Shown: positions 24,600 to 33,624 of the stretch, in pieces
Layout: each line of letters starts with the position of its first letter
Position numbering within the stretch: the stretch's first letter is position 1
Assembly: GCA_947372105.1 (NCBI GenBank)
Contig: CANBSH010000019.1
Span: forward strand, 1 to 41,410
Direction of reading: 5' to 3'
Length of the DNA stretch: 41,410 nucleotides
Source: Chitinophagaceae bacterium
GTDB lineage: Bacteria > Bacteroidota > Bacteroidia > Chitinophagales > Chitinophagaceae
The notes under the pieces: generated by a model
Databases searched by the model: none
The model's input: only the letters and a program-made list of their open reading frames with translations
Told to the model about the DNA's origin: nothing
Program-made: the position numbers and the translations under genes

Positions 24600-25925
24600 A
24601 TGCAAAAGAAATATGCTAGCTTATTAATATTATCCTTTGCATTGTTAGTAACAATGGCGAAGGCACAGGAAACAGTGTATCCTGCAGCTGCTCAAAAAGG
24701 GGCCACTGCAATCACACACGCTACAGTGCATGTGGGTAATGGCACTGTATTAAATGATGCTACTGTGGTGTTTGAAAAAGGAAAAATTACCGCAGTGGGC
24801 GTGGGTATTGCAATTCCAAAAGGCGCTACCGAAATTGATGGCACCGGAAAACAAGTATATCCGGGTCTTATTTTACCAAGCTCCTTTTTGGGGTTGAAAG
24901 AAATTTCAAGCGGGGTTCGTGGTAGTAATGATTTACAAGAGATTGGTGAAAACAATGCCGACATTAGAAGTATTGTTTCATATAATACTGATTCTAAAAT
25001 AACGAACGTGTTGCGTGCTAATGGTATTTTATTAGCACATATCGCTCCCGAGGGTGAATTAATTGAAGGACGCTCTAGCGTGGTTCAATTAGATGCGTGG
25101 AATTATGAAGACGCAGAATATAAAGCCAATACGGGAATGTATATCACTATTCCATCTATGATGGCTCGTCGTGGAGGTCGTGGTGGATTCCGCGCGATGA
25201 TGATGGGCGGCGGTGCTCCTGCTGATCCAGCAAAAGCGGCGTTTGATAAAATTGAAATTATTAAAACCTTTTTTACACAAGCCAAGGCTTATTTACAAGA
25301 AAAAACACATGTTGCAAACAATTTAAAATTTGAAGCAACGCGTGCTTTATTTGAAGGCAAACAAAAATTATTTGTTCGCGCAAACGAAGTAAAACAAATG
25401 TTGGTTGGAATTGATTTAGGTAAAACGTTTGGGTTTAGTGTTGTCATAGTAGGCGGTTCTGAAAGTTTTCAAATTGCAAATTTGTTAGCCGAAAATAAAA
25501 TACCGGTCATCTTAGATCAACAACATGCGCTTCCGGCTACTGAAGATGATGATGTGGATCAACCTTATAAAACACCAGCTCAATTAAACAAAGCAGGTGT
25601 GTTATTTGCACTTAACGATATGAGCGATAACAACAAACAAATCAACCTGAGCTTTAATGCTGGAACTGCCGCTACCTATGGTTTAACCAAAGAAGAAGCT
25701 TTAACAGCCATCACCCTTAACAGTGCTAAAATTTTAGGCATTGATGATAAAACGGGTTCGGTTGAAGTGGGTAAGGATGCTAATATTATTGTAAGCCAAG
25801 GTGATATTTTAGATATGCGTGGCAATCAACTCACTCATGCGTTTATTCAAGGAAGATCTATTTCTCTTGACAACAAACAAAAGCAGTTATACGAGCGATA
25901 CAAACATAAATATGGTATCAAATAG
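24600..25925 (+). CDS. Exported amidohydrolase-like protein lacking metal ligands
   Basis: This 441-residue protein has a signal peptide (about 1-23, ending AKAQE) and amidohydrolase-superfamily framing: K-I-T-A-V-G-V-G-I-A and D-G-T-G-K-Q-V-Y-P-G-L-I at the start, N-S-A-K-I-L-G-I-D-D-K-T-G-S-V-E-V-G-K-D-A-N-I-I at the end. Where H-x-H is expected it reads L-I-L-P-S-S-F-L-G, and the other His ligands are not evident. It resembles the degenerate first half of the upstream protein and is surely co-expressed with it. It is probably a structural partner or binding subunit rather than an enzyme. The terminator at 25966 ends the unit. Confidence 0.82.
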   Translation: MQKKYASLLILSFALLVTMAKAQETVYPAAAQKGATAITHATVHVGNGTVLNDATVVFEKGKITAVGVGIAIPKGATEIDGTGKQVYPGLILPSSFLGLKEISSGVRGSNDLQEIGENNADIRSIVSYNTDSKITNVLRANGILLAHIAPEGELIEGRSSVVQLDAWNYEDAEYKANTGMYITIPSMMARRGGRGGFRAMMMGGGAPADPAKAAFDKIEIIKTFFTQAKAYLQEKTHVANNLKFEATRALFEGKQKLFVRANEVKQMLVGIDLGKTFGFSVVIVGGSESFQIANLLAENKIPVILDQQHALPATEDDDVDQPYKTPAQLNKAGVLFALNDMSDNNKQINLSFNAGTAATYGLTKEEALTAITLNSAKILGIDDKTGSVEVGKDANIIVSQGDILDMRGNQLTHAFIQGRSISLDNKQKQLYERYKHKYGIK

Positions 25926-25965
25926 GTTTTGATTTCCTATAAATTTCTTTAAAATAGAAAGTTTT

Positions 25966-25997
25966 AAACGGCCGCCATCATCAGCGGCCGTTTTTTT
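25966..25997 (+). terminator. Terminator of the amidohydrolase operon
   Basis: AAACGGCCGC/GCGGCCGTTT (25966-25975 and 25984-25993) with an 8-base loop and a T-tract. The T-tract runs almost directly into the polA promoter. Confidence 0.92.
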
Positions 25998-26000
25998 GGG

Positions 26001-26008
26001 TATCTTAG
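26001..26008 (+). promoter_or_regulatory. polA promoter, -7-like box TATCTTAG
   Basis: TATCTTAG differs in one place from TAnnTTTG and lies 4 bases before the polA ATG. The terminator hairpin occupies the -33 region, so the promoter and the upstream terminator are fused into about 50 bases. Confidence 0.5.
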
Positions 26009-26012
26009 CACC

Positions 26013-28916
26013 ATGTCTAAAAAGCTATTTCTACTAGATGCGTTGGCCTTAATATATCGTGCCTATTATGCGCTCATACGTACGCCACGTATCACTTCTA
26101 CCGGTATTAATACCAATGCTCAATTTGGTTTTACCAACACTCTATTAGAAATTATAAAAAAAGAAAACCCAACACATATTGCGGTTTGCTTTGATACGCA
26201 CGCGCCTACCGAACGACATACCGATTTTACTGACTATAAAGCAAATCGTCAAGAAGCTCCAGAGGATTTGATAGATTCTTTACCACACATTAAAGCTATC
26301 ATTGAGGGATTTAATATCCCCGTGATTGAATATGATGGGTATGAAGCAGATGATATTATTGGTACACTAGCATGGCAAGCTGCTGACTTGGGATATGATG
26401 TGTATATGGTGACTCCGGACAAGGATTATGGACAATTATTAATACATCCCAATGTATTTATTTGGAAACCACCGGCTTTTGGTAATAAAGAAGAAATTTT
26501 AACAGCACAAAAGATTTGTGAGAAGTGGGATATTCAAAGAGTAGAACAGGTGGTTGATATGTTAGGATTAATGGGAGACGCATCAGATAATATTCCAGGA
26601 ATTCCAGGGGTAGGTGAAAAAACTGCAGCAAAACTATTAAAGCAATACGACACGCTCGAAAATGTATTAGCGAATGCGGATAAGATTACCGGCTCTATGG
26701 GCGAGAAAGTGCGCGCAGGTAAAGCATCGGCGATCATGAGTAAAAAATTGGCGACCATTATCACCAACGTGCCGGTTACATTTCACGAAGAAGACTTTAG
26801 ATTGAAAGAAAAAAATATACCAGCACTTACTGAAATTTTTAATGAACTAGAATTTAAAACTTTAGGAAAAAGAATTTTAGGAAGCGAATTTGAGGTGGTT
26901 AATAAAGTAAATACCGAAGAGCAAACCGATTTGTTTGGTAATGTCGTAAAAGCAAAGCCAGTTAAGACTAAAAAATCAAACAATGATGTTGCAGGAGAAT
27001 CAGCGGGGACGGGGGCTACAGAAGAAAACGAAACCATAGACGAAAATAATAATGATGATGAAGCTGATACACCGGTATTGGTAGTCAATAAAAATATAAA
27101 AAACACAGAACATCATTATGAGTCGGTAGTAGGGGATGCCGCTATTGAAAAATTAGTAAAAATATTATTACAACAATCTGAGATTTGTATTGATACCGAA
27201 ACAACCGGTATAGATGCAAACAATGTAGAGTTGGTGGGATTAAGTTTTTCCTATAAAGCACACGAGGGTTTTTACATTCCCGTAGCAAATGATGGAGATA
27301 GTAAAGAGGGGGCTAAACATATTTTAAGTTTATTTGCAACACTTTTTGAAAAAACAGAAATAGTGTGGATTGGTCAAAACATAAAGTATGATTTTTTAGT
27401 GTTGAAGTGGTATGGGGTAGAATTGAAAGGCAAAACCTTTGACACCATGTTAGCACACTATGTGATAGAGCCAGAAGGTAGGCGTAGCATGGATTTGCTA
27501 AGTGCACAATTTTTAGGATACGAGCCGGTCGCTATAGAAACCATCATTGGAAAGAAAGGAAAAAACCAAGGAAGTATGCGCGATGCTTCCTTAGAACAAA
27601 TAACCGAATATGCAGCCGAAGATGCAGATATTACCTTTCAATTAAAACAAACCATTGCGCCCTTAATTCAGAAAAAAGAGGTAACGCGCGTTTTTGAGGA
27701 GGTTGAAAATCCTTTGGTACGTGTATTGGTAGATATGGAATATGAAGGTGTTAAAGTAGATAATCAATTTTTAAACGACTATAGTAAGGTATTGGATGTA
27801 GAAGCAAAATTGAGTGAAGAGCGTGTGTATGAACAAGCGGGCGTACGTTTTAATTTGGCTTCACCCAAACAACTAGGTGAAGTGCTATTTGACATTTTGA
27901 AATTGGATGCTAAAGCTAAAAAAACCAAAACGGGTCAATACGCAACTGGAGAAGATGTCTTACAAAAAATGGCAGCGAAGCATAAAATTGTAGATGACAT
28001 TTTAAATTTTAGAGAACTCACTAAATTAAAATCTACTTATGTGGATGCCATCCCCGAATTAATTAATCCAAAAACAGGACGCATACACACTAGTTATGCG
28101 CAGGCGGTGGCGGTTACGGGTCGTTTAAGCAGTACCAATCCTAATTTACAAAACATTCCTATACGTTCCGAGCGAGGGCGTGAAATTAGAAAGGCATTTG
28201 TACCAAGAGATCCAAGCAGGGTACTTGTGAGTGCGGATTATTCTCAAATTGAATTGCGAATTGTGGCCGCGATAAGTGGTGATCCAAATATGTGTGAAGC
28301 GTTTAAATTGGGTAAGGATATTCATACGGCAACAGCAGCTAAGGTATATGGTATAGAAGAGTCTGCTGTTACAAAAGAAATGCGTTACAAAGCAAAGAGC
28401 GTCAACTTTGGAATTATTTATGGACAAGGTGCTTTTGGATTAGCAGAAAATTTAGGCATCTCTCGTACAGAGGCCAAAGAGATAATTGATAACTATAAAA
28501 AAGAGTTTCCGAACATTCAATTATACATGGACCAACAAATTAATAACGCAAAAGAGTTCGGTTTTGTGGAAACGCTTATGGGGCGTAAGCGCTGGTTAAG
28601 AGATATTAATAGTAGCAATTTTACGGTGCGGGGTTTTGCAGAACGTAACGCCATCAACTCTCCTATTCAAGGTTCAGCAGCAGATATGATTAAATTGGCT
28701 ATGATTAAAATTCATGCTGAAATGAAAAAGAAGCATTGGGATTCAAAAATGATACTACAAGTACATGATGAATTGATATTTGATGCCACCGAAGAAGAAT
28801 TACCGGAGCTTAAAGAATTAATTCTTTCTTGTATGAAAGGGGCTATGATATTACCCAATGGGGTTCCTGTAGAGGCTGAAGTGGGCGTGGGTAAGAACTG
28901 GTTGGAAGCACATTAA
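26013..28916 (+). CDS. polA: DNA polymerase I
   Basis: This 967-residue protein contains all three activities. The 5'-3' exonuclease (about 1-290) has F-L-L-D-A-L-A-L-I-Y-R-A-Y-Y and G-D-A-S-D-N-I-P-G-I-P-G-V-G-E-K-T-A. An acidic Asn/Asp/Glu-rich linker follows (about 310-355). The 3'-5' proofreading domain keeps D394-x-E396 and Y-A-A-E-D-A-D. The polymerase domain has D742 in S-A-D-Y-S-Q-I-E-L, the finger motif R-Y-K-A-K-S-V-N-F-G-I-I-Y-G and H918-D-E. Proofreading ligands are intact, unlike in some thermophile enzymes. It acts in Okazaki-fragment maturation and excision repair. It converges with the GDSL gene; no hairpin is seen between them. Confidence 0.96.
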   Translation: MSKKLFLLDALALIYRAYYALIRTPRITSTGINTNAQFGFTNTLLEIIKKENPTHIAVCFDTHAPTERHTDFTDYKANRQEAPEDLIDSLPHIKAIIEGFNIPVIEYDGYEADDIIGTLAWQAADLGYDVYMVTPDKDYGQLLIHPNVFIWKPPAFGNKEEILTAQKICEKWDIQRVEQVVDMLGLMGDASDNIPGIPGVGEKTAAKLLKQYDTLENVLANADKITGSMGEKVRAGKASAIMSKKLATIITNVPVTFHEEDFRLKEKNIPALTEIFNELEFKTLGKRILGSEFEVVNKVNTEEQTDLFGNVVKAKPVKTKKSNNDVAGESAGTGATEENETIDENNNDDEADTPVLVVNKNIKNTEHHYESVVGDAAIEKLVKILLQQSEICIDTETTGIDANNVELVGLSFSYKAHEGFYIPVANDGDSKEGAKHILSLFATLFEKTEIVWIGQNIKYDFLVLKWYGVELKGKTFDTMLAHYVIEPEGRRSMDLLSAQFLGYEPVAIETIIGKKGKNQGSMRDASLEQITEYAAEDADITFQLKQTIAPLIQKKEVTRVFEEVENPLVRVLVDMEYEGVKVDNQFLNDYSKVLDVEAKLSEERVYEQAGVRFNLASPKQLGEVLFDILKLDAKAKKTKTGQYATGEDVLQKMAAKHKIVDDILNFRELTKLKSTYVDAIPELINPKTGRIHTSYAQAVAVTGRLSSTNPNLQNIPIRSERGREIRKAFVPRDPSRVLVSADYSQIELRIVAAISGDPNMCEAFKLGKDIHTATAAKVYGIEESAVTKEMRYKAKSVNFGIIYGQGAFGLAENLGISRTEAKEIIDNYKKEFPNIQLYMDQQINNAKEFGFVETLMGRKRWLRDINSSNFTVRGFAERNAINSPIQGSAADMIKLAMIKIHAEMKKKHWDSKMILQVHDELIFDATEEELPELKELILSCMKGAMILPNGVPVEAEVGVGKNWLEAH

Positions 28917-28941
28917 ACATAAAAACTCCTGGCCTTACACG

Positions 28942-29559
28942 TTACTGCATTATTTTATGGGCGACGAAATTAGCCCACACTTCGTGTTCAACTGCTGAAT
29001 AGTGTAATCCATCTGATGCCAATAAATTGGGGTGCTCTTTTGCTTGTCTTGTTTCATCTGTGATATTGATATAATGACATCCGGCGGATGCTGCGTGTTT
29101 TTGACACACTTCATTAAAAGCATCTATATCTTTACTTATTTTTTCCGCATTTACGTTTTTACTTTTTGCAAATTGGGTAAGGCCCCAATCTGGTATAGAC
29201 AATACCATTACTTTTTTAGATTTACCGCTCGCAAAAGCAATTGCCTTTTGTAATAATGTAATGAAATCTTTTTCAAAATCAGTAATGGATAAACCACGGT
29301 ATTGATTGTTCACGCCAATTAATAGTGTGACAAAATCGTAGTGTTGATTTAAAATAGTTTTGTCTAAATGCGCCATCAACTCAAATGTGGTCCAACCTGT
29401 TTTAGCCACCACTTCGGCTGGAGCAAAAGACCAGCCTGCCTTTCGTATTTTTTGAATCGTTTGATAAGGAAAGCCTTCGTGCAAAGGAACCGACTCGCCA
29501 ATGGTATAAGAGTCCCCCAAACACAATAAAGTAAAATCTTTATTAGAAGAGTTTGACAT
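28942..29559 (-). CDS. SGNH/GDSL hydrolase coupled to kynU
   Basis: This 205-residue protein has no signal peptide. It has the GDSL block I C-L-G-D-S-Y-T (Ser17), block III G-V-N-N and block V S-D-G-L-H-Y (Asp/His), so the catalytic Ser-Asp-His set is present. Family members hydrolyse esters, thioesters or acetyl groups. The start codon follows the kynureninase stop by one base, so translation is coupled. A role in the kynurenine route, for example removing the formyl group of N-formylkynurenine, is conceivable but not shown. Confidence 0.82.
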   Translation of the reverse strand: MSNSSNKDFTLLCLGDSYTIGESVPLHEGFPYQTIQKIRKAGWSFAPAEVVAKTGWTTFELMAHLDKTILNQHYDFVTLLIGVNNQYRGLSITDFEKDFITLLQKAIAFASGKSKKVMVLSIPDWGLTQFAKSKNVNAEKISKDIDAFNEVCQKHAASAGCHYINITDETRQAKEHPNLLASDGLHYSAVEHEVWANFVAHKIMQ

Positions 29560-29560
29560 G

Positions 29561-30829
29561 TTAAGCTTTTAAATTTTTCATAATCATATAAAAACGATGT
29601 ACATCTTCGAAGCTACAATAAAGCGGTGCGGGTGCTACTCTAATCACTCCGGGCTCTCTGTAGTCTACTACGATTCCGGCTTCGTGCATTTTTTGGTGCA
29701 CTTCTTTTCCTCGCTCAATAAAATATAAGCACAATTGCGCGCCTCTTTCTTCACTATTAGCAGGTGTTATAATTTCAAAATTTAAATCTGTGATATCTTT
29801 TAATAAGAATTCTAAATAATTAGTAAGCAAAACGCTCTTGGTGCGAATGGCCCGTATGCCCGCTGCATCAAACATTTCTAAGCTTGCTTTTAAACATACG
29901 GTATTGAAAACCTGCGCTGTGCTTAGGTTCCAGCCTGCCGCGGTGGGTTTGGGAATAAAACCTTTTTCCATTTTAAATCTAGTGGATTCTTCGTTGCCCC
30001 ACCAACCACCCAGTCTAGGTGTGTCAATATTATTAGCATGTGTTTGATGTACAAAAGCACCACCTACCGCGCCAGGACCCCCATTTAAATATTTATAACT
30101 ACACCATACTGCAAAGTCTACCTTCCATTCGTGTAATTGCATAGGCACATTTCCCGCAACGTGTGCTAAATCAAAACCAGCAATCGCACCCACATCGTGT
30201 GTTGCGGTGGTAATATTTTTTATATCAAATAATTGTCCGGTGTAATAATTAATACCCCCCAATAACACCAACGATAATTCATCTCCTGTTTTTTCAATCG
30301 TTGAAATAATATCTTTAGTATGTAATATTTTGTCTCCTTGTTGGGGAGCTATCTCAACGATGATTTGATCTGGAGAAAGTCCATACTGTTTTACAATGGT
30401 TTCAATAGCATATTGATCCGACGGGAAAGCTCCCGCCTCCATGATAATTTTATTTCTTTTTCCTTGTGGCTTATAAAAACTTAATAAAAATAAATGCAGG
30501 TTCACCGTAAGCGCATTCATCACCGTTACTTCTTCTTCTAAACAGCCCATGATTTGTGATAAGGGCTTGTTTAAATATTGCTGATAATATAACCAGGGGT
30601 TGGTTCCTTTCATATAGCCTCCAATAGCTAATTCTTTCCAGCTATTTAATTCTACATCAATAGCATCTCTAACCGCTTTAGGTTGGAGCCCCAACGAGTT
30701 GCCACAAAAATAAATAACATCTTCGCCATTATGTTGGGGGAAATAAAACGATTGTTTAAATTTTGCTAACGGATCCTCTTTATCCATTTGCTTTGCGAAA
30801 GAAAGTTCGTTGGTAAAGGATTGCGTCAT
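29561..30829 (-). CDS. kynU: Kynureninase
   Basis: This 422-residue PLP enzyme of the aminotransferase class-V fold has F-C-G-N-S-L-G-L-Q-P near the N-terminus, G-F-D-L-A-H-V-A-G-N (PLP-binding Asp and His) and the Schiff-base Lys246 in W-C-S-Y-K-Y-L-N-G-G-P-G. R-L-G-G-W-W-G and E-P-G-V-I-R-V-A-P-A-P-L-Y are also family-typical. It splits kynurenine or 3-hydroxykynurenine to (3-hydroxy)anthranilate plus alanine, in the cytoplasm. The 3-hydroxy route leads to quinolinate and NAD. It lies 55 bases after DUF2480 and overlaps none of its neighbours. Confidence 0.95.
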   Translation of the reverse strand: MTQSFTNELSFAKQMDKEDPLAKFKQSFYFPQHNGEDVIYFCGNSLGLQPKAVRDAIDVELNSWKELAIGGYMKGTNPWLYYQQYLNKPLSQIMGCLEEEVTVMNALTVNLHLFLLSFYKPQGKRNKIIMEAGAFPSDQYAIETIVKQYGLSPDQIIVEIAPQQGDKILHTKDIISTIEKTGDELSLVLLGGINYYTGQLFDIKNITTATHDVGAIAGFDLAHVAGNVPMQLHEWKVDFAVWCSYKYLNGGPGAVGGAFVHQTHANNIDTPRLGGWWGNEESTRFKMEKGFIPKPTAAGWNLSTAQVFNTVCLKASLEMFDAAGIRAIRTKSVLLTNYLEFLLKDITDLNFEIITPANSEERGAQLCLYFIERGKEVHQKMHEAGIVVDYREPGVIRVAPAPLYCSFEDVHRFYMIMKNLKA

Positions 30830-30884
30830 TTTATAGGATGCTTTTAAAAATGGAACTATTTATAAAGGGATGATATAAACCGAT

Positions 30885-31391
30885 TTACTTTTTTTTATAC
30901 ACCGGAACGGTGCTACAGGGTTCTCCGTACATTATACTTTTTACAGTAGGTCTTAGTTTTTGTGTAATAGCCACATAAGCAGATTCGCCAATGGGTGTTT
31001 CTCCGCAACCCTTTATCACAACCCGCTGATCGGTATAGTCACCTGCATTTATTTTAGAGATACTTTCTAATAAAATTTGTTCTCTTACTTTATTTTCATC
31101 TCCAAAATAAACAGCGAATGCAAACGGATTTAAATTTGATACCACCAACATATTCGCCCACATTGGAATAATCGCGTCGGTGCTACAGTGGATGCCCACT
31201 ATTTTATCTTGATATTGGGACCAATCAATTTCAGAAAGTGATTGACGAAACTCTTTTTCTTTTAAAATAAGTTCCATAAATAAATAAGGCTTTATATCAA
31301 ACACAACCAATTCGTTCGCGGGTAAAAACGACGCAAGGTCTAAACTAATTAAACCGCTTTCGGCCACCTTATTTACAAATGTTTCTGACAT
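30885..31391 (-). CDS. DUF2480 family protein
   Basis: This 168-residue cytoplasmic protein matches my memory of DUF2480, a family confined to Bacteroidota: F-D-I-K-P-Y-L-F-M-E-L-I-L-K-E-K-E-F-R, W-S-Q-Y-Q-D-K-I-V-G-I-H-C-S-T-D-A-I-I-P-M-W, V-I-K-G-C-G-E-T-P-I-G-E-S-A-Y, and G-E-P-C-S-T-V-P-V-Y at the end. The three conserved Cys (in H-C-S, G-C-G, E-P-C-S) suggest metal or Fe-S binding. Function is unknown. A TAATTTCG box 4 bases before the ATG may be its promoter; kynU follows and may share its transcript. Confidence 0.8.
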   Translation of the reverse strand: MSETFVNKVAESGLISLDLASFLPANELVVFDIKPYLFMELILKEKEFRQSLSEIDWSQYQDKIVGIHCSTDAIIPMWANMLVVSNLNPFAFAVYFGDENKVREQILLESISKINAGDYTDQRVVIKGCGETPIGESAYVAITQKLRPTVKSIMYGEPCSTVPVYKKK

Positions 31392-31395
31392 AACA

Positions 31396-31403
31396 CGAAA
31401 TTA
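31396..31403 (-). promoter_or_regulatory. DUF2480-kynU promoter, -7-like box TAATTTCG
   Basis: TAATTTCG on the minus strand has one mismatch to TAnnTTTG and lies 4 bases before the start codon at 31391. The ppiD terminator lies just upstream, so a fresh promoter is expected here. Confidence 0.45.
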
Positions 31404-31421
31404 CACACTATTTTAATAACA

Positions 31422-31451
31422 ACGGCCCCTCCGGTGGTTCGGAGGGGCCGT
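31422..31451 (-). terminator. ppiD terminator, GC-rich hairpin
   Basis: ACGGCCCCTCCG/CGGAGGGGCCGT is a perfect 12-bp stem with a 6-base loop. On the minus strand it is followed by TGTTATT, a weak T-tract. Confidence 0.8.
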
Positions 31452-31471
31452 AAATTTCTTATTTAGTAAAG

Positions 31472-31493
31472 CCTAAATGATGTGTCATTTAGG
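31472..31493 (-). terminator. Second hairpin after ppiD
   Basis: CCTAAATGA/TCATTTAGG with loop TGTG is a perfect 9-bp stem 18 bases after the ppiD stop. It lacks a T-tract and may protect the 3' end or act with the stronger hairpin downstream. Confidence 0.5.
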
Positions 31494-31510
31494 AAGATTC
31501 TTATATCCTA

Positions 31511-33595
31511 TTAATAGATCTTTGTTCTATTGTCTTCAATGTTCGCCACTTTCTTTAAAGCGATATTGGTTCTATATAAACCACTACGTAATCTTTGTAG
31601 GTTTTCTTCTTTAAATAAGGCTGGATCTTGTTGTGCGGGTTTCGCAGAAATAGCATTTACAGTTAAAGCAAAAACACCAGTATTACCAGCAATTGGTTCG
31701 CTTACTTTGTTGACTAATCCTTTATTAAAAGAAGCGCCCACCACTTTTGGTTCGTTACCAACTCCAGGTAACATTGAAAAACTAAAACCAACGCTATCGG
31801 CTCGCTGAATGGTTGTTTTTCCGCTTGCAGCCAAAGCCTCTAAGCTAGCGCCCTTAAATGTTGCTTTTATTTTTTCTGCTTTTTGTTGATCTCTAATAAT
31901 TCCCTCTACTTGTGGTCTTGCCGCATCTACACTTAATAATCCTTGTTTTTCTTCACCCGTAATAATCGCTACATAATAACTATCTCCTACTTCAAATGGT
32001 TCGGACACATCATTGACGTCTTTTTCAAATGCCCAGCGAACCATAGATCTTGATTCACCAATGCCTGCAATATTATAATCGTTTGCTTTAATATTAGTAG
32101 CAGGTAATACTTGCTTATTTATTTTAACCGCATTGCTATTAAAGGATTTAACATCCTTGCTTCCGCTAGCAAATTGTGCTGCTGCAGTAGAGGCTGCATT
32201 AATAGTTTCTGTACTAGGTAATAAAGCCTTAGATAAATAAGCAATTTTATAGGCGGGTCCGCGCGGGGTTTGTTTTAACACCTCCATATAATGATATCCA
32301 AATTCTGTTTTCACCACCGCCTTAGCGCCAACTGGTTTATCAAAAGCAAAATCATTAAATGGTTGAACCATTTTGGCTTGAGGGAACATATCATACTTAC
32401 CGTTCACCGCCTTGCTTGCTTGATCATCAGAATATTTTTGACAAAGCGCTTCAAAACTTGCGCCTTTGCTTATTGCTAAACTAATACTATCGGCTAAAGC
32501 TTTTGCTGCGCTGTCTGGACGAATCGCTTGGCCGTTTTGTGGATTTGTAGTTGCTATTAATATGTGTCTAACGCTTGCGCTATCTGGCCACTGCGTAACA
32601 CCCACCACTTTCGCAATGGTATAATTTTTACCATCTACATAAGGTCCAAAAACACCGCCGGTTGCTAAACTTAAAATAGAATCTTTTTGTGGGACCTGGA
32701 TTGTTTTTTTGCTTATATAACTATTATAAAAGGGAACATCGGACCCCACTCTATTTAAATAAGTCACCACATCGGTGCTGTTTTTAAACTCTTGTTTTAA
32801 ATCAGCTACTTGTGTATAGGCTGCTGCAGAATCTTGGGAAGAGGGTGCTGCGCTAAATCCTACAAAGCTAATATTACGTGATGCTTCTTCGTTTTGATAC
32901 GCTGCGCCATTTTCTTTTAAATATTTTGAAATATCATCGTTCGTTACCTTAATAGTGCTATCAACTATTGTACTATAGGGAACTGCTACATATGAAATAC
33001 TTGACAACGCATTCGCATCCGCATATTCTTTATCAGCCAACCATTTTGGTAATTGAACTCCTTTAACAACTAGGGCTTGATATTTTGCTCTTAATCTGTT
33101 TTCAATAGAAGGAACAATGTAAAAATTTTCGATTTGTTTTATTTGTGGTGCGTTTTTGCTTTTTTTAATTTGAGCAATCGCTTGTCGCGCATCGTTTACC
33201 TTAAACTCTCCTGTGGCTTTATCAGTAAACTCTTGTTTAAAAGGAGATTCATCTCCAAATAAAACGTCGTTTAATTCTTTATTACCTACAGTGATGCCTA
33301 ATTTATCTTCCTCTGTTTTAAATAATAAACGATCCACTTCTTGGTTCCACAAAAAACCAATGATTTGTTCTCTTTTAACACCCTGTGAGGCGTAGTTTTG
33401 AACTTGCGCGTCAAGTTTTTCTTCAAACTCAATTTTATTAATTTCAGCTCCGTTTACTTTTCCTAAAACGGTAGTGTTGGTGCCTCTGTTTTTGCGGCCA
33501 ATGCCGTCTTGTAATATAAAGGCGATTAAAGCAATAGCAATAATACCAAAGATGATCCAAGCACCTCTTTCTCTAATGTTCTGAATAATTGACAT
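31511..33595 (-). CDS. ppiD: PpiD/SurA-type membrane-anchored peptidyl-prolyl isomerase
   Basis: About 694 residues, starting M-S-I-I-Q-N-I-R-E-R-G-A-W. The longer open frame up to 33823 is rejected because a TATTTTTG box lies inside it. One membrane helix (about 13-31) anchors the protein with its body in the periplasm. A SurA-N-like chaperone region follows (about 45-250). One parvulin domain lies at about 340-450 (S-V-R-H-I-L-I-A, A-L-C-Q-K-Y-S-D-D, F-D-K-P-V-G, T-E-F-G-Y-H). The C-terminal third resembles a second, divergent parvulin-like unit. It helps newly exported proteins fold. The gene ends at tandem hairpins. Confidence 0.9.
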   Translation of the reverse strand: MSIIQNIRERGAWIIFGIIAIALIAFILQDGIGRKNRGTNTTVLGKVNGAEINKIEFEEKLDAQVQNYASQGVKREQIIGFLWNQEVDRLLFKTEEDKLGITVGNKELNDVLFGDESPFKQEFTDKATGEFKVNDARQAIAQIKKSKNAPQIKQIENFYIVPSIENRLRAKYQALVVKGVQLPKWLADKEYADANALSSISYVAVPYSTIVDSTIKVTNDDISKYLKENGAAYQNEEASRNISFVGFSAAPSSQDSAAAYTQVADLKQEFKNSTDVVTYLNRVGSDVPFYNSYISKKTIQVPQKDSILSLATGGVFGPYVDGKNYTIAKVVGVTQWPDSASVRHILIATTNPQNGQAIRPDSAAKALADSISLAISKGASFEALCQKYSDDQASKAVNGKYDMFPQAKMVQPFNDFAFDKPVGAKAVVKTEFGYHYMEVLKQTPRGPAYKIAYLSKALLPSTETINAASTAAAQFASGSKDVKSFNSNAVKINKQVLPATNIKANDYNIAGIGESRSMVRWAFEKDVNDVSEPFEVGDSYYVAIITGEEKQGLLSVDAARPQVEGIIRDQQKAEKIKATFKGASLEALAASGKTTIQRADSVGFSFSMLPGVGNEPKVVGASFNKGLVNKVSEPIAGNTGVFALTVNAISAKPAQQDPALFKEENLQRLRSGLYRTNIALKKVANIEDNRTKIY

Positions 33596-33616
33596 ATATC
33601 TATAATTATAGGAGAG

Positions 33617-33624
33617 CAAAAATA
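33617..33624 (-). promoter_or_regulatory. ppiD promoter, -7 box TATTTTTG
   Basis: A full match to TAnnTTTG on the minus strand, 21 bases before the ppiD ATG at 33595. It supports that start over the upstream extension. Confidence 0.6.
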
